Source of the DNA: Verrucomicrobiia bacterium
Lineage (GTDB): Bacteria; Verrucomicrobiota; Verrucomicrobiia; Verrucomicrobiales; DEV007
Length of the DNA: 64,000 bases
Direction of reading: 5' to 3'
Assembly (NCBI GenBank): GCA_030427505.1
Contig: JAUICH010000004.1
Span: 1-64,000, forward strand
Shown: piece by piece, positions 46,197 through 55,240 of the stretch
Position numbering within the stretch: the stretch's first letter is position 1
How the letters are laid out: every line of letters starts with the position of its first letter
Position numbers and translations under genes: made by a program
Notes under the pieces: model-generated
The model's database searches: none
What the model was told of the DNA's origin: nothing
The model's input: the letters and a program-made list of their open reading frames with translations, nothing else

Positions 46197-47864
46197 ATGA
46201 AAGCGGCCCTCCAAATCGACTCCCGTGATGACCTGGCCGTCGCGCTCCGCGAACTGGCGCCCGGCGAAATGCTGGACTTCGGCCAAGGCCCCGTGGAAGT
46301 CACCGAACGCATTCCGGCGAAGCAGAAAGTCGCGCTCAAACCTTTCCATGTGGGCGACACCGCCACCATGTATGGCGTGCTGGTGGGCAAGGCGCTGCGG
46401 GCCATTCCCCAGGGCGGGCTCATTTCCACCGCCAATCTCGCGCACGAAGCCTCGCCCTTCGACGTTCCCGGCCGCCAACAGGTGACCGACTGGTCCGCAC
46501 CCGATGTAAGCGCTTGGAAAGAAGTGACTTTTGACGGTTTTCACCGTTCTGACGGAAGCGTGGGAACGGCGAATTACTGGCTGGTGGTGCCTCTGGTTTT
46601 CTGCGAAAACCGGAATATCGAGGTGCTCCGGGAATCCCTGGAATCGGTGCTCGGTTACCGGCGGTCCACCAGTTACGAAAGCTACGCCCGTGGGCTACTG
46701 GATCACTGGAAAGCTCACGGCAGCTTCCGGGAAATGCTGGAGGGCCAGTATCAGGAGAACTTGGAAATCCGCGATTTCCTGCCAGCCGAAGACCGCCCCT
46801 TCCCCAATGTCGACGGCGTGAAATTTCTCACCCACGGCATGGGCTGCGGCGGCACCCGGGAAGACGCGCGGACCCTCTGCGGCTTGCTGGCGGGCTATAT
46901 CACCCACCCCAATGTCGCCGGAGCCACCGTGCTGAGCCTGGGCTGTCAGAATGCCCAGATTTCCGTGCTGGAGGAAGCCATCGCCGAACGCGCGCCGGGT
47001 TTTGACAAGCCGCTCCACATTTTCGAGCAGCAAGCCTGGCCTTCCGAGCGGCAAATGCTGGAGGCGGCGATGAAGCAGACCTTCGCGGGCGTGGCCCGCG
47101 CCAATGAGTACACCCGCGCTCCCGCGCCGCTTTCGAAACTGATCCTCGGCGTGGAATGTGGGGGCTCCGACGGCTTTTCCGGCATTTCCGCGAACCCCGT
47201 CATCGGCCAGGTCTCGGACTTTCTCGTCGCCCTGGGCGGCAGCGTCATCCTTTCCGAATTTCCCGAACTCTGCGGCGTGGAGCAGGAACTCATCAACCGC
47301 TGCGTGGACGACGCCTCGGCGGCCCGTTTCGGCGAACTGATGAGCCTCTACCATTCCCGCGCCGAAGCCGTGGGCGCGGGCTTTTACCAGAACCCCTCCC
47401 CCGGCAACATTCGGGACGGTCTCATCACCGACGCCATCAAGTCCGCCGGCGCGGCGAAAAAAGGCGGCACCTCGCTGGTCACCAGCGTGCTGGACTACCC
47501 GGAGTGGGTCACCAAGCCGGGCCTGAACCTGATGTGCACCCCCGGCGGCGACGTGGAATCCACCACCGCCATGGCGGGCGCTCACGCGAACATCATGTTC
47601 TTCTCCACCGGGCTCGGCACCCCCACGGGCAATCCCATCTGCCCCGTGCTGAAGGTGGCCACGAACACGGAACTCGCCAGCCGCATGCCGGACATCATCG
47701 ACTTCGATACCGGCGCCATCATTCGCGGAGAAAAAACCCTGCTCGAACTGGGAGCCGATCTTTTCGACATGGCGATCGCCGTCGCTTCCGGCAAGGCCTT
47801 CCCCAAAGCCCAACTTCTCGGTCAAAACGATTTCCTGCCCTGGAAACGCGGTGTCTCCCTGTAG
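46197..47864 (+). CDS. uxaA: UxaA-family sugar-acid dehydratase (altronate dehydratase-like)
   Basis: The protein of about 555 residues starts at the ATG at 46197; the open frame upstream to 45636 only runs antisense to the SDR gene. An N-terminal SAF-like domain (about 1-95) precedes the large UxaA region with GSVGTANYWLVVPLVFCENRN, HGMGCGGTREDA, VECGGSDGFSGISANPVIG and near the end GTPTGNPICPVLKVATN. Enzymes of this family dehydrate altronate and related aldonates to 2-keto-3-deoxy acids using a metal. Substrate could be altronate, or fuconate/galactarate-type acids. It leads a probable two-gene unit with the FAH-family gene. Confidence 0.88.
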   Translation: MKAALQIDSRDDLAVALRELAPGEMLDFGQGPVEVTERIPAKQKVALKPFHVGDTATMYGVLVGKALRAIPQGGLISTANLAHEASPFDVPGRQQVTDWSAPDVSAWKEVTFDGFHRSDGSVGTANYWLVVPLVFCENRNIEVLRESLESVLGYRRSTSYESYARGLLDHWKAHGSFREMLEGQYQENLEIRDFLPAEDRPFPNVDGVKFLTHGMGCGGTREDARTLCGLLAGYITHPNVAGATVLSLGCQNAQISVLEEAIAERAPGFDKPLHIFEQQAWPSERQMLEAAMKQTFAGVARANEYTRAPAPLSKLILGVECGGSDGFSGISANPVIGQVSDFLVALGGSVILSEFPELCGVEQELINRCVDDASAARFGELMSLYHSRAEAVGAGFYQNPSPGNIRDGLITDAIKSAGAAKKGGTSLVTSVLDYPEWVTKPGLNLMCTPGGDVESTTAMAGAHANIMFFSTGLGTPTGNPICPVLKVATNTELASRMPDIIDFDTGAIIRGEKTLLELGADLFDMAIAVASGKAFPKAQLLGQNDFLPWKRGVSL

Positions 47865-47961
47865 GTCCGTCCTCTCATCCAACGCTTGAGACTTGGCCAA
47901 TCCTGATTTGAACGTATCGTCCACCCGTTCCTTCTAAAACCTTCCTTCGCCAAAAAGCATC

Positions 47962-47988
47962 TTGCGACTTTTGCGCCTTTTTGCGGCC
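47962..47988. repeat. Three near-tandem TTGCG repeats in the intergenic gap
   Basis: The gap between uxaA and the FAH gene contains TTGCGACTT, TTGCGCCTTT and TTGCGGCC back to back. This resembles the short 'TTTGCG' intergenic repeats scattered through many bacterial genomes. It is about 30 bases before the FAH start. Whether it is a genome-wide repeat cannot be judged from this window. Confidence 0.4.
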
Positions 47989-48016
47989 AACCTTTAAATT
48001 TACTAACAAACTCACC

Positions 48017-48871
48017 ATGAAACTCATTCGCTTCGGAGCCCCCTTGAAAGAAAGACCCGGCCTGCTGCTGGAAGACGGCACCCGCGTTCTGGCCAGTGCC
48101 TGCTGCGACGACTACACTGAAAGCTTTTTCGAAAGCGGCGGCCTGGAGCGGCTCCGCGAATGGGCGGACGCGAATGCCGCCAACGCGCCGCGCGTGGATG
48201 CCTCCGAGCGCTTGGGACCTCCGATTTCCCGCCCGAGCAAGATCATTTGCGTGGGCCTGAACTTCAGCGATCACGCCGCCGAAACGAACGCCACGCCCCC
48301 CGCCGAGCCCATCCTCTTTTTTAAGGCTACCTCCGCCTACTGCGGCCCCAACGACAATCTCATCATTCCCCGCCACAGCACGAAGACCGACTGGGAAGTG
48401 GAACTGGCCGTCGTCATCGGCAAGACCGCCCGCTACGTGGAAGAAAGCGACGCCCTCGACTACGTGGCCGGCTATGCCCTGCACAACGACTACAGCGAAC
48501 GCGCCTTCCAGATCGAACGCTGCGGCCAGTGGGTGAAGGGCAAGAGCTGCGACAGCTTCGCCCCCCTGGGGCCCTTCCTCGCCACGCCGGACGAGTTCGA
48601 AGACGTCAACAATCTCCGCATGTGGCTCAAGGTAAACGGCGAGACCATGCAGGACGGCAACACCTCCAACCTGATCTTCAAGGTTCCGTTCCTGGTTAGC
48701 TACATCAGCCAGTTCATGACCCTTCTGCCCGGAGACGTCATCTCCACTGGCACCCCCGCCGGCGTCGGCATGGGAATGGACCCGCAGCGTTTCCTCAAAG
48801 CGGGTGACGTGGTGGAACTAGGCATTGAGGGACTCGGGGACTCGCGGCAGGAGGCGGTGGCTTGCGCCTGA
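48017..48871 (+). CDS. Fumarylacetoacetate hydrolase-family protein
   Basis: The protein of 284 residues starts at the ATG at 48017 (MKLIRFG, a common start in this family); an upstream ATG at 47981 is in repeat-like sequence. The FAH fold is clear: KIICVGLNFSDHAAE, the metal-binding Glu pair in TDWEVELAVVIGK and Asp in LHNDYSERAFQ, then LIFKVPFLVSYISQFMTLLPGD and the signature STGTPAGVGMG. Family members cleave or hydrate 2-keto acids, including 2,4-diketo-3-deoxy-L-fuconate hydrolase and oxaloacetate decarboxylase. Position after the UxaA-like dehydratase and near the SDR fits a diketo sugar-acid hydrolase. Confidence 0.9.
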   Translation: MKLIRFGAPLKERPGLLLEDGTRVLASACCDDYTESFFESGGLERLREWADANAANAPRVDASERLGPPISRPSKIICVGLNFSDHAAETNATPPAEPILFFKATSAYCGPNDNLIIPRHSTKTDWEVELAVVIGKTARYVEESDALDYVAGYALHNDYSERAFQIERCGQWVKGKSCDSFAPLGPFLATPDEFEDVNNLRMWLKVNGETMQDGNTSNLIFKVPFLVSYISQFMTLLPGDVISTGTPAGVGMGMDPQRFLKAGDVVELGIEGLGDSRQEAVACA

Positions 48872-48900
48872 GATCGGTACGAACAGGAATACGGCCGCTC

Positions 48901-50160
48901 TTACGCCATCTCCTGCTCGACCACTTCCCGCAACCGCTCCCGGTGGTGTTCCGAGACCAGGGCCTGCTCCGCCAGATCGGCGGCCACGGCGCTGAATTTC
49001 TCGGCGGCTTCGCTCAGTTCGTCACCGCCAAACTGGCGCAGGGAGCCCAGGGTTTTCTGAAGCCGGACCGCTACCTCGATGGTTCCGGCGCCGTCCCGGG
49101 CAATGGAGGTGAAGGCGTCTTCCACGAGTTCCGCCGGCAGGATGGCCGGAACTTTCACGGCGCCGAACTTCACGCTTTCGTCCTCATCCGTTTCGGAAAG
49201 CGTTTCGCCCCACTTATGGAACAACTCGATCTGAGAGGCCAACACCCCGATGGCCGAACCGGGATCGTTAATCCCTGGTGAAAGAGCCCGGCCCGCGATT
49301 TCTGCCAACAGGATAAAACAGAACCGGGGGTCCGTCTCGGCGCTGCGTTCGTTTCCCAGGGTCATCGCGGCCCGGAGGCGGTCGTCACCATTCGTTGGCC
49401 ACTTCCCGTCAAAGGTCACGGTGGCCAGGGCTTGTTCGGGAGTAACCAAGGTGCCAGGCCGAAAGCGCAGCCAAATTTCGCCCTCCACTTCTTCCGCCAG
49501 AGCTTGCAGATCTTCCATTTCCACATGCATCAGGTAACCGCACTTCATCGCCCTGATTTCCATCCCGGAATCTGGCGGTGTTTCCCGGGTTTCCACGCCT
49601 CCGAAGCCACGAAGGATCTCCGCCGATGAAAAGGTCTCGCGGGCCATGTCCATGATGCGCTCCACCGTATCTCCCAGGCGGCCTAGGCGGGTCACACGAT
49701 CCACCCAGCGGAGAAAGGAAATCAGCACCCAGCCCACCATCACGCAAAAGGCGAGAAACAGGAAAAACCGGCCCGCGTCGCCAAAGTCCAGCGCGCTCAG
49801 CGCGGTGATGGACACCACCGCGTAGATGAAGGTGGCCAGGAAGGACGCCAGCATGCCCTGTACCCCGCCGTCCCGCATGACGATCCGGGTGGCCCGCGGG
49901 CTGGCGGACGTGGCCACCGCCGCAAAGGCGGAAGCCACGGCGGACACCGAAAAGGTCGCCACCGTCAGCATTGTGGACGCGAGGATGCCAAACAGGTGGA
50001 TCAGTGTGTCTTTGGAGATCTTGACCGGCCACTCCACCGGGCTCAAATCATCTCCAAACCAAGCGACGCACACCCAGGCCACGGCCGCCAGACTCATCAG
50101 CGTCGGCCGGATCCAGAGCTGCGTCGCCAGGCGCTTGAGCCAGAATTGGATGCGAGACAT
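48901..50160 (-). CDS. DUF2254 membrane protein
   Basis: This 419-residue protein has four clear membrane segments in the first 150 residues (LMSLAAVAWVCVAWFGDDL; LIHLFGILASTMLTVATFSVSAVASAF; GVQGMLASFLATFIYAVVSITAL; FFLFLAFCVMVGWVLISFL) and a large soluble C-terminal domain. The segments ATFSVSAVASAFAAVATSASPRA and ALSPGINDPGSAIG are characteristic of the DUF2254 family. Function is unknown; an ion channel or transport role is sometimes guessed from the topology. It stands alone, convergent with the FAH gene. Confidence 0.85.
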   Translation of the reverse strand: MSRIQFWLKRLATQLWIRPTLMSLAAVAWVCVAWFGDDLSPVEWPVKISKDTLIHLFGILASTMLTVATFSVSAVASAFAAVATSASPRATRIVMRDGGVQGMLASFLATFIYAVVSITALSALDFGDAGRFFLFLAFCVMVGWVLISFLRWVDRVTRLGRLGDTVERIMDMARETFSSAEILRGFGGVETRETPPDSGMEIRAMKCGYLMHVEMEDLQALAEEVEGEIWLRFRPGTLVTPEQALATVTFDGKWPTNGDDRLRAAMTLGNERSAETDPRFCFILLAEIAGRALSPGINDPGSAIGVLASQIELFHKWGETLSETDEDESVKFGAVKVPAILPAELVEDAFTSIARDGAGTIEVAVRLQKTLGSLRQFGGDELSEAAEKFSAVAADLAEQALVSEHHRERLREVVEQEMA

Positions 50161-50296
50161 TCTGCTTAGGATACGAATGGTGGAGGCGATGTCGCCTTGT
50201 CTGGTTCCCGTAATTTACAAGCTAAGCCTGCATCGAGACATCATGACCAAGATAACGTAGTATCGCGAAGATATTTGAGACGCCCAATGGCGGCCG

Positions 50297-50632
50297 TCAG
50301 CCTTGGTTTTCAAATTTCTGCCGAAGAAACTCATAGTATTCCCGCTCTCTATGTTCGTCCCCCACCCTATCCCGCGCCACAATGGAAGCGGGACTGGCTT
50401 CCATTTCTCCCCCACCTTCCAGAACGCGAATCCTGATCTCGTCGCCAGGATTCAACCGCCGGGAAAGCCAGCGCAGAGACGTTTCCTTTCCTTTTTGCCC
50501 GGTCAGTTCCAGAGAGACCTCCATGTTGCCCTCCTGGTCCGGAGCCACGGTCACAATAGCGCACACCACGCCCTCCCTTACCGAAGCACGGCACTCTTCC
50601 TCCTGATTCAGTTTGCAGGTCAGCGCTATCAT
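50297..50632 (-). CDS. Small hypothetical protein
   Basis: From the ATG at 50632 the product has about 111 residues; the frame is open to 50671. Composition is protein-like: a beta-rich first part (CRASVREGVVCAIVTVAPD, MEVSLELTGQKG), the phrase LNPGDEIRIRVLEGG, then a charged helix at the C-terminus (GDEHREREYYEFLRQKF). No signal peptide. I recognise no family. It is divergent from the large cytochrome gene at 50788. Confidence 0.6.
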   Translation of the reverse strand: MIALTCKLNQEEECRASVREGVVCAIVTVAPDQEGNMEVSLELTGQKGKETSLRWLSRRLNPGDEIRIRVLEGGGEMEASPASIVARDRVGDEHREREYYEFLRQKFENQG

Positions 50633-50787
50633 TGCGTTGCCATGGATACCAACGTCCGCCCGGCAAGTCACTTCATCTCTTTCCGAACCGGTCGCTTCGG
50701 CTCCCAGTTACGCCACTTGAATCTCCGCGATCCCTCTGTCTATTCTTTCGCGTCCAGGTGCGCGACTGGCGTAGCTCACCCCCCTCC

Positions 50788-53700
50788 ATGAAAAAGACTC
50801 TCACTTTCCTATTCATGCTGGGCGCGGGTCTCAGCTGGTGTTCCGTGGCTGAACTCACCCATGCTGCTGACTCCACCTTCCCCACCCTCTACAACACCGA
50901 AAAGGAACCCAACGCCCAGCCCATGCCGCCTCAGGACGCGTTGGCGGCTTTGCATTTGCCGGAGGGGTTTGGGGCCACGCTCTTCGCGGCGGAGCCGGAA
51001 GTACAGAACCCGGTGGCGATGGCGTGGGACGCCAGGGGCCGGATGTGGGTGGCGGAGAACTACACCTACGCGGAGCGCTCCACGCGCTTTGCCCTGGATT
51101 TGCGGGACCGGGTCCTGATCCTGGAGGACAAGGATGGCGACGGGCGGGCGGATTCGCGGAAGGTGTTCACGGACGAAGTCCAGATACTGACCAGCGTGGA
51201 AGTGGGCCGGGGCGGCGTGTGGCTGATGTGCCCGCCGCAGGTGCTCTTTATTCCTGATCGGGATGGCGATGACGTGCCGGACGGCGCGCCGGAGGTGGTG
51301 CTGGATGGCTTTACGGTGGCGGACAGCAACTACCACAACTTCGCCAATGGTCTACGGTGGGGGCCGGACGGCTGGCTGTATGGCCGCTGCGGCCACTCCT
51401 GCCCCGGCAAGATCGGCGTGCCCGGCACGCCGGAGAAAGACCGGGTGCCGATCGAAGGCGGCGTCTGGCGTTTCGATCCCGAGCGGAAGGTGGTGGAGGT
51501 TCTCTCCCACGGTACGACGAACCCCTGGGGCCACGATTGGGACCGGCACGGCGAGGGCTTTTTCATCAACACCGTGAACGGCCACCTCTGGCACCTCATC
51601 CCCGGAGCGCACTACAAGGAATCCTTCGGCGCGGACCCGAACCCCGGCGTTTACGAGCGGCTGGACATGCACGCGGACCACTGGCACTTCGACACCAGCG
51701 GAAACTGGTCGGACTCGCGGGACGGCAAGGCCAACCAGTTCGGCGGCGGTCACGCCCACATCGGCATGATGATCTACCAGGGCGATCAGTGGCCGGAGGA
51801 ATGGCAAAACCGGCTCTACACCCTGAACATGCACGGCCGCCGCGCCAACGTGGAGCGCCTGGAGCGCACCGGCAGCGGCTACGTGGGCCGCCACCAGGCG
51901 GACATTTTCCTGTCGGACGATCCCTGGTTCCGCGGCATCGACATCCGCACCGGCCCGGACGGCTCGGCCTACATCCTGGACTGGAGCGACACGGGCGAGT
52001 GCCACGAAGCCACCGGCGTCCACCGCACCAGCGGCCGGATTTTCAAAATCAGCCACGGCCAGCCGGAGAAGCCGGACTTGAGCGATCTCCAGACGCTCAG
52101 CCCGGAAGGTGTGTCCCGCATCCTAAGCCAGACAAATCCCTGGCAGGACCGGCGCCTTCGAATTCAACTGGCCGCCACGGGCGCGGCGCCGGAAATCGAA
52201 AGCCTGCTCCTGCAAACCGCGCGGGATGAAACGGCAGACACCGTCACCCGTCTGCGCGCGCTGTGGCACCTGCACGCGGCGGGGATTACGAAGCCGTCCG
52301 AATGGGAAGCGCTGCTCACCACCCTGCTCGACGCTCCGGACGAACACCTCCGCGTCTGGGCGATCCGCCTGCTCACGGACAACTGGCCGCTCGACACCAT
52401 CACCGGTCCCGTCCCCGGCGCGGACTATCCTGACAAACCCACCCTGCGGGAGCGTTTCACGGACCTGGCTAAGACGGACGCCTCCGGCCTGGTGCGGCTG
52501 ACGCTGGCGTCAACCCTTCAGCGCCTGCCCGTGAAGGGACGCACCCCACTGGGCCTGGCGCTGGCGGCGCACGCGGAAGACGCGGAGGATCACAACCTGC
52601 CCGCCATGGTGTGGTATGGCCTGATCCCCCTCGGTGACAGCGATCCCCTCGCCCTGGTGGAAGTGGCAAAAGTCTGCGAATGGCCTAGCACCCTGCGCTG
52701 GATCGCCCGGAATCTGGCCACCCGTGTGGAAGACGAGCCCAAACCCCTGAATGCGCTGCTCACCTATGCCGCCAAGGCGGAACCCGCCAAGCAGCTCAGC
52801 CTTTTAAGGGGAGTCAGCGATGGCTTCCAGGGCTGGCGCAAAGCGCCCAAACCAGCGTCCTGGGACGCGCTGACTGCCGCCATCGGTAACTCTAAAAGCG
52901 CGGACCCGGCGCTGAACGGGCTCGTCACCGAACTCGGCGCCGTCTTCGGCGATGGCCGGGCCCTGGACGCGGTGAAGAAAGTGGCGCTCGACGACAGCGC
53001 GGAGATCACCATGCGCGTCGCCGCGCTGGAAACCCTGATCGACAGCCGGCCTCCGGACTTGAAAGAACTCTGCGTGTCCCTCCTGGATGCCCGCATCCTG
53101 AACGCCACCGCCGTGAAGGGACTCGCCCTGTATGACGATCCCGCCCTGGGCGCCAGCCTGGCTCAGCGCTACAAGAAGTTCCAGCCCGAGTCCCGCCCCT
53201 CCGTGATTGATGTGCTGGTGTCCCGCCCGGCCTTCGCGGGCGCGCTGCTGGATCAGGTCAAGAAAGGCGCCATCCCGCGCGCGGACCTCACGGCCTTCCA
53301 CGCCCGGCAGATCCGCGCCTTTGAAGATCCCGAGTTAACGGAAAAACTCACCGCCGTCTGGGGCGAATTGCGCGAGTCCAGCGAGGACAAGCGGCAACTG
53401 GTCGCCACCCTGAAGACACAGCTCACGCCGGACACCCTCGCCCAGGCGAATCTCAGCCAGGGCCGTCTCCTTTTCACCGGCATCTGCGGCGCCTGCCACA
53501 CCCTCTACGGTCAGGGCGGCAAGGTGGGGCCCGACCTGACCGGCTCCGGCCGGGCGAACCTGGACTACCTCCTGGAAAACATTTCCGATCCCAGCGCGGA
53601 GGTTAGCGCGGACTACCGGATGAGCCTGCTCACCCTGAAAGACGAGCGCGTCCTCAGCGGCGTCATCGCCTCGGAAACGGACCGCACCCTGACCCTCCGC

Positions 53701-53865
53701 CAGCTCACCGAGGAAATGACGGTGGAAAAAGAGCAGATCGCCAAACGGGAAACCTCCCCCTACTCCATGATGCCGGAGGGCCTCCTCCTGGCGCTCCAGC
53801 CAGACCAGATTCGCGATCTGGCCGCCTACCTGATGAACCCGGTGCAGGTGCCGCTGCCGGAGTGA
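50788..53865 (+). CDS. PVC-type heme-binding CxxCH protein (membrane-bound dehydrogenase family)
   Basis: This secreted protein of 1,025 residues has its ATG at 50788, directly before a signal peptide (KKTLTFLFMLGAGLSWCSV). The N-terminal half resembles a beta-propeller dehydrogenase (LPEGFGATLFAAEPEVQNPVA, MWVAENYTY, DGDGRADSRKVF, RWGPDGWLYGRCG). The middle is helical HEAT-like sequence. A C-terminal cytochrome c domain has one heme site, GICGACH, followed by GGKVGPDLTGSGR and VSADYRMSLLTLKDERVLSG. The combination is typical of Planctomycetes and Verrucomicrobia. It probably oxidises a sugar or other carbohydrate-derived compound outside the cell membrane, but no substrate has been proved for the family to my knowledge. 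Confidence 0.92.
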   Translation: MKKTLTFLFMLGAGLSWCSVAELTHAADSTFPTLYNTEKEPNAQPMPPQDALAALHLPEGFGATLFAAEPEVQNPVAMAWDARGRMWVAENYTYAERSTRFALDLRDRVLILEDKDGDGRADSRKVFTDEVQILTSVEVGRGGVWLMCPPQVLFIPDRDGDDVPDGAPEVVLDGFTVADSNYHNFANGLRWGPDGWLYGRCGHSCPGKIGVPGTPEKDRVPIEGGVWRFDPERKVVEVLSHGTTNPWGHDWDRHGEGFFINTVNGHLWHLIPGAHYKESFGADPNPGVYERLDMHADHWHFDTSGNWSDSRDGKANQFGGGHAHIGMMIYQGDQWPEEWQNRLYTLNMHGRRANVERLERTGSGYVGRHQADIFLSDDPWFRGIDIRTGPDGSAYILDWSDTGECHEATGVHRTSGRIFKISHGQPEKPDLSDLQTLSPEGVSRILSQTNPWQDRRLRIQLAATGAAPEIESLLLQTARDETADTVTRLRALWHLHAAGITKPSEWEALLTTLLDAPDEHLRVWAIRLLTDNWPLDTITGPVPGADYPDKPTLRERFTDLAKTDASGLVRLTLASTLQRLPVKGRTPLGLALAAHAEDAEDHNLPAMVWYGLIPLGDSDPLALVEVAKVCEWPSTLRWIARNLATRVEDEPKPLNALLTYAAKAEPAKQLSLLRGVSDGFQGWRKAPKPASWDALTAAIGNSKSADPALNGLVTELGAVFGDGRALDAVKKVALDDSAEITMRVAALETLIDSRPPDLKELCVSLLDARILNATAVKGLALYDDPALGASLAQRYKKFQPESRPSVIDVLVSRPAFAGALLDQVKKGAIPRADLTAFHARQIRAFEDPELTEKLTAVWGELRESSEDKRQLVATLKTQLTPDTLAQANLSQGRLLFTGICGACHTLYGQGGKVGPDLTGSGRANLDYLLENISDPSAEVSADYRMSLLTLKDERVLSGVIASETDRTLTLRQLTEEMTVEKEQIAKRETSPYSMMPEGLLLALQPDQIRDLAAYLMNPVQVPLPE

Positions 53866-53943
53866 TCCGGCATCCGCCTTCTCGCCCCAAGAAGGATCGT
53901 TTTCATCTTTTGTGACGAATCCGTCACTTTTTACTTGAACGAA

Positions 53944-53973
53944 CTTTCAAATGAACCTCTCTTCATTTGAAAG
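53944..53973. promoter_or_regulatory. Perfect 12-base inverted repeat, probable ArsR-type operator
   Basis: CTTTCAAATGAA and TTCATTTGAAAG are exact reverse complements separated by six bases (CCTCTC). The site is 23 bases before the ATG of the ArsR-family gene, where an autoregulatory operator would block transcription. Dimeric winged-helix ArsR repressors bind AT-rich 12-2-12 or similar palindromes, so the fit is good. A further half-site-like TTCAAAT follows at about 53979-53985. Confidence 0.8.
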
Positions 53974-53996
53974 CCTCTTCAAATCATCTTACCCCC

Positions 53997-54317
53997 ATGA
54001 CGGATTCCGGTATCGAGTTCGAAGTTTCCTGCGCGGACCTGCTCAAAGTCCTGGCTGACGAAACCCGCCTGGCCGTGGCCCGCGAGCTGATGCGGGGCGA
54101 GCGCTTCGCGGGAGACCTCTGCCGGAGCCTGGAGATCGAGCAAAGCCTGCTCTCCCACCACCTCCGCATTCTGCGGGAGGCCGGCATCGTGGAATCCGAA
54201 CGGCATGGGAAAGCCGTGCTCTACCGGCTCTCCCCCGCCGTGGAATCCAAACGCCGGGGCGACGCTCTCGATCTCGGCTGCTGCCGCCTGACTTTCGGCG
54301 GTCCGGACGGCTACTGA
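53997..54317 (+). CDS. ArsR-family transcriptional regulator
   Basis: This protein of about 106 residues starts at the ATG at 53997 (an ATG ten codons upstream would cut into the operator side). A winged helix-turn-helix is clear: ADLLKVLADETRLAVARELM, FAGDLCRSLEIEQSLLSHHL, LREAGIVESERHGKAVLYRL. The C-terminus has a vicinal Cys pair (LDLGCCRLTFGG) and there is a Cys in each of SCADLL and DLCRSL, so thiol-based metalloid or metal sensing is possible. It is upstream of pstSCAB on the same strand with an 80-base gap, and it probably controls the phosphate transporter. Arsenate/phosphate cross-control is one explanation. Confidence 0.88.
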   Translation: MTDSGIEFEVSCADLLKVLADETRLAVARELMRGERFAGDLCRSLEIEQSLLSHHLRILREAGIVESERHGKAVLYRLSPAVESKRRGDALDLGCCRLTFGGPDGY

Positions 54318-54397
54318 CGCCCCGCATTTCCCCTGGTAGAATCTCCTCTCCAGAGGTTCTCCACATCCCTCGCCATGCTTTTTCAAAAACCCGATCC

Positions 54398-55240
54398 ATG
54401 CATAAAATACCCTCTTACATACCTCAGCCTCTTTTGTTTAGCCTGACTTCCATTGGTATTGCGGCCACCCTCCTGTGTTCCTGTGGCAAGAAAGACGAGA
54501 CTCGGCAACTGATCCTCACCGGCTCCAGCACCTGCGCCCCCATGGTGGCGGACATGGCGAAGCGTTTTGAGGAATCCCACCCCGGCACGCGGATCGATGT
54601 GCAGTCCGGCGGCTCCTCGCGCGGCATCGCGGACGCCACTTCCGGCCTGGCGGACATCGGCATGATTTCCCGGAACTTGAAAGAAGGCGAGGACCTCACT
54701 CCCCACCGCATGGCCATGGATGGCGTGTGTGTCATTGTCCACCAAGACAACCCGGTAGAGAACCTCACGAAGCAGCAGGTCATCGACATCTACACCGGCA
54801 AGATCGAGAATTGGAAAGACGTGGGCGGAGCGGATAAAGCGATCGTAGTGGCGAACAAGGCCGAGGGCCGCGCCACCCTGGAGGTCTTCCTGGGCTACAC
54901 CGGGCTGGATAACGCGGACATCCAGGCGGACATCGTGGTCGGAGAAAACCAGCAGGCCATCAAGACCGCCGCCGGAAATCCGAACGCCATTTCCTACGTC
55001 TCCATCGGCGAAGCGGCCTATGAAGCGGAGCACGGCACGCCCATCAAGCTGATCCAGGCGGATGGCCTGGCGCCCACCACTGGGGCGGTGGCGAACGGCA
55101 GCTTCCCCATCACCCGCCCGCTGCAACTCGTGACCAAGGGCGAAGCCACGGGCCTGGCGAAGGAATTCATCGACTACGCGACCTCCGAGGAAGTGCATGA
55201 CCTGGTGGAGAAACATCTCTTTGTCCCGGCAGGGAACTGA
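54398..55240 (+). CDS. pstS: Phosphate-binding lipoprotein PstS
   Basis: This 280-residue substrate-binding protein belongs to the Pst phosphate ABC transporter. The N-terminal signal ends in a lipoprotein box (ATLLCSC), so it is membrane-tethered. Phosphate-binding landmarks are TGSSTCAPMVADMAKRFE, VQSGGSSRGIADATSGLADIG and SRNLKEGE, then VDIYTGKI-type wording (VIDIYTGKIENWKDVGG). Its 3' end overlaps the pstC start by 44 bases, so translation is coupled. Confidence 0.92.
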   Translation: MHKIPSYIPQPLLFSLTSIGIAATLLCSCGKKDETRQLILTGSSTCAPMVADMAKRFEESHPGTRIDVQSGGSSRGIADATSGLADIGMISRNLKEGEDLTPHRMAMDGVCVIVHQDNPVENLTKQQVIDIYTGKIENWKDVGGADKAIVVANKAEGRATLEVFLGYTGLDNADIQADIVVGENQQAIKTAAGNPNAISYVSIGEAAYEAEHGTPIKLIQADGLAPTTGAVANGSFPITRPLQLVTKGEATGLAKEFIDYATSEEVHDLVEKHLFVPAGN

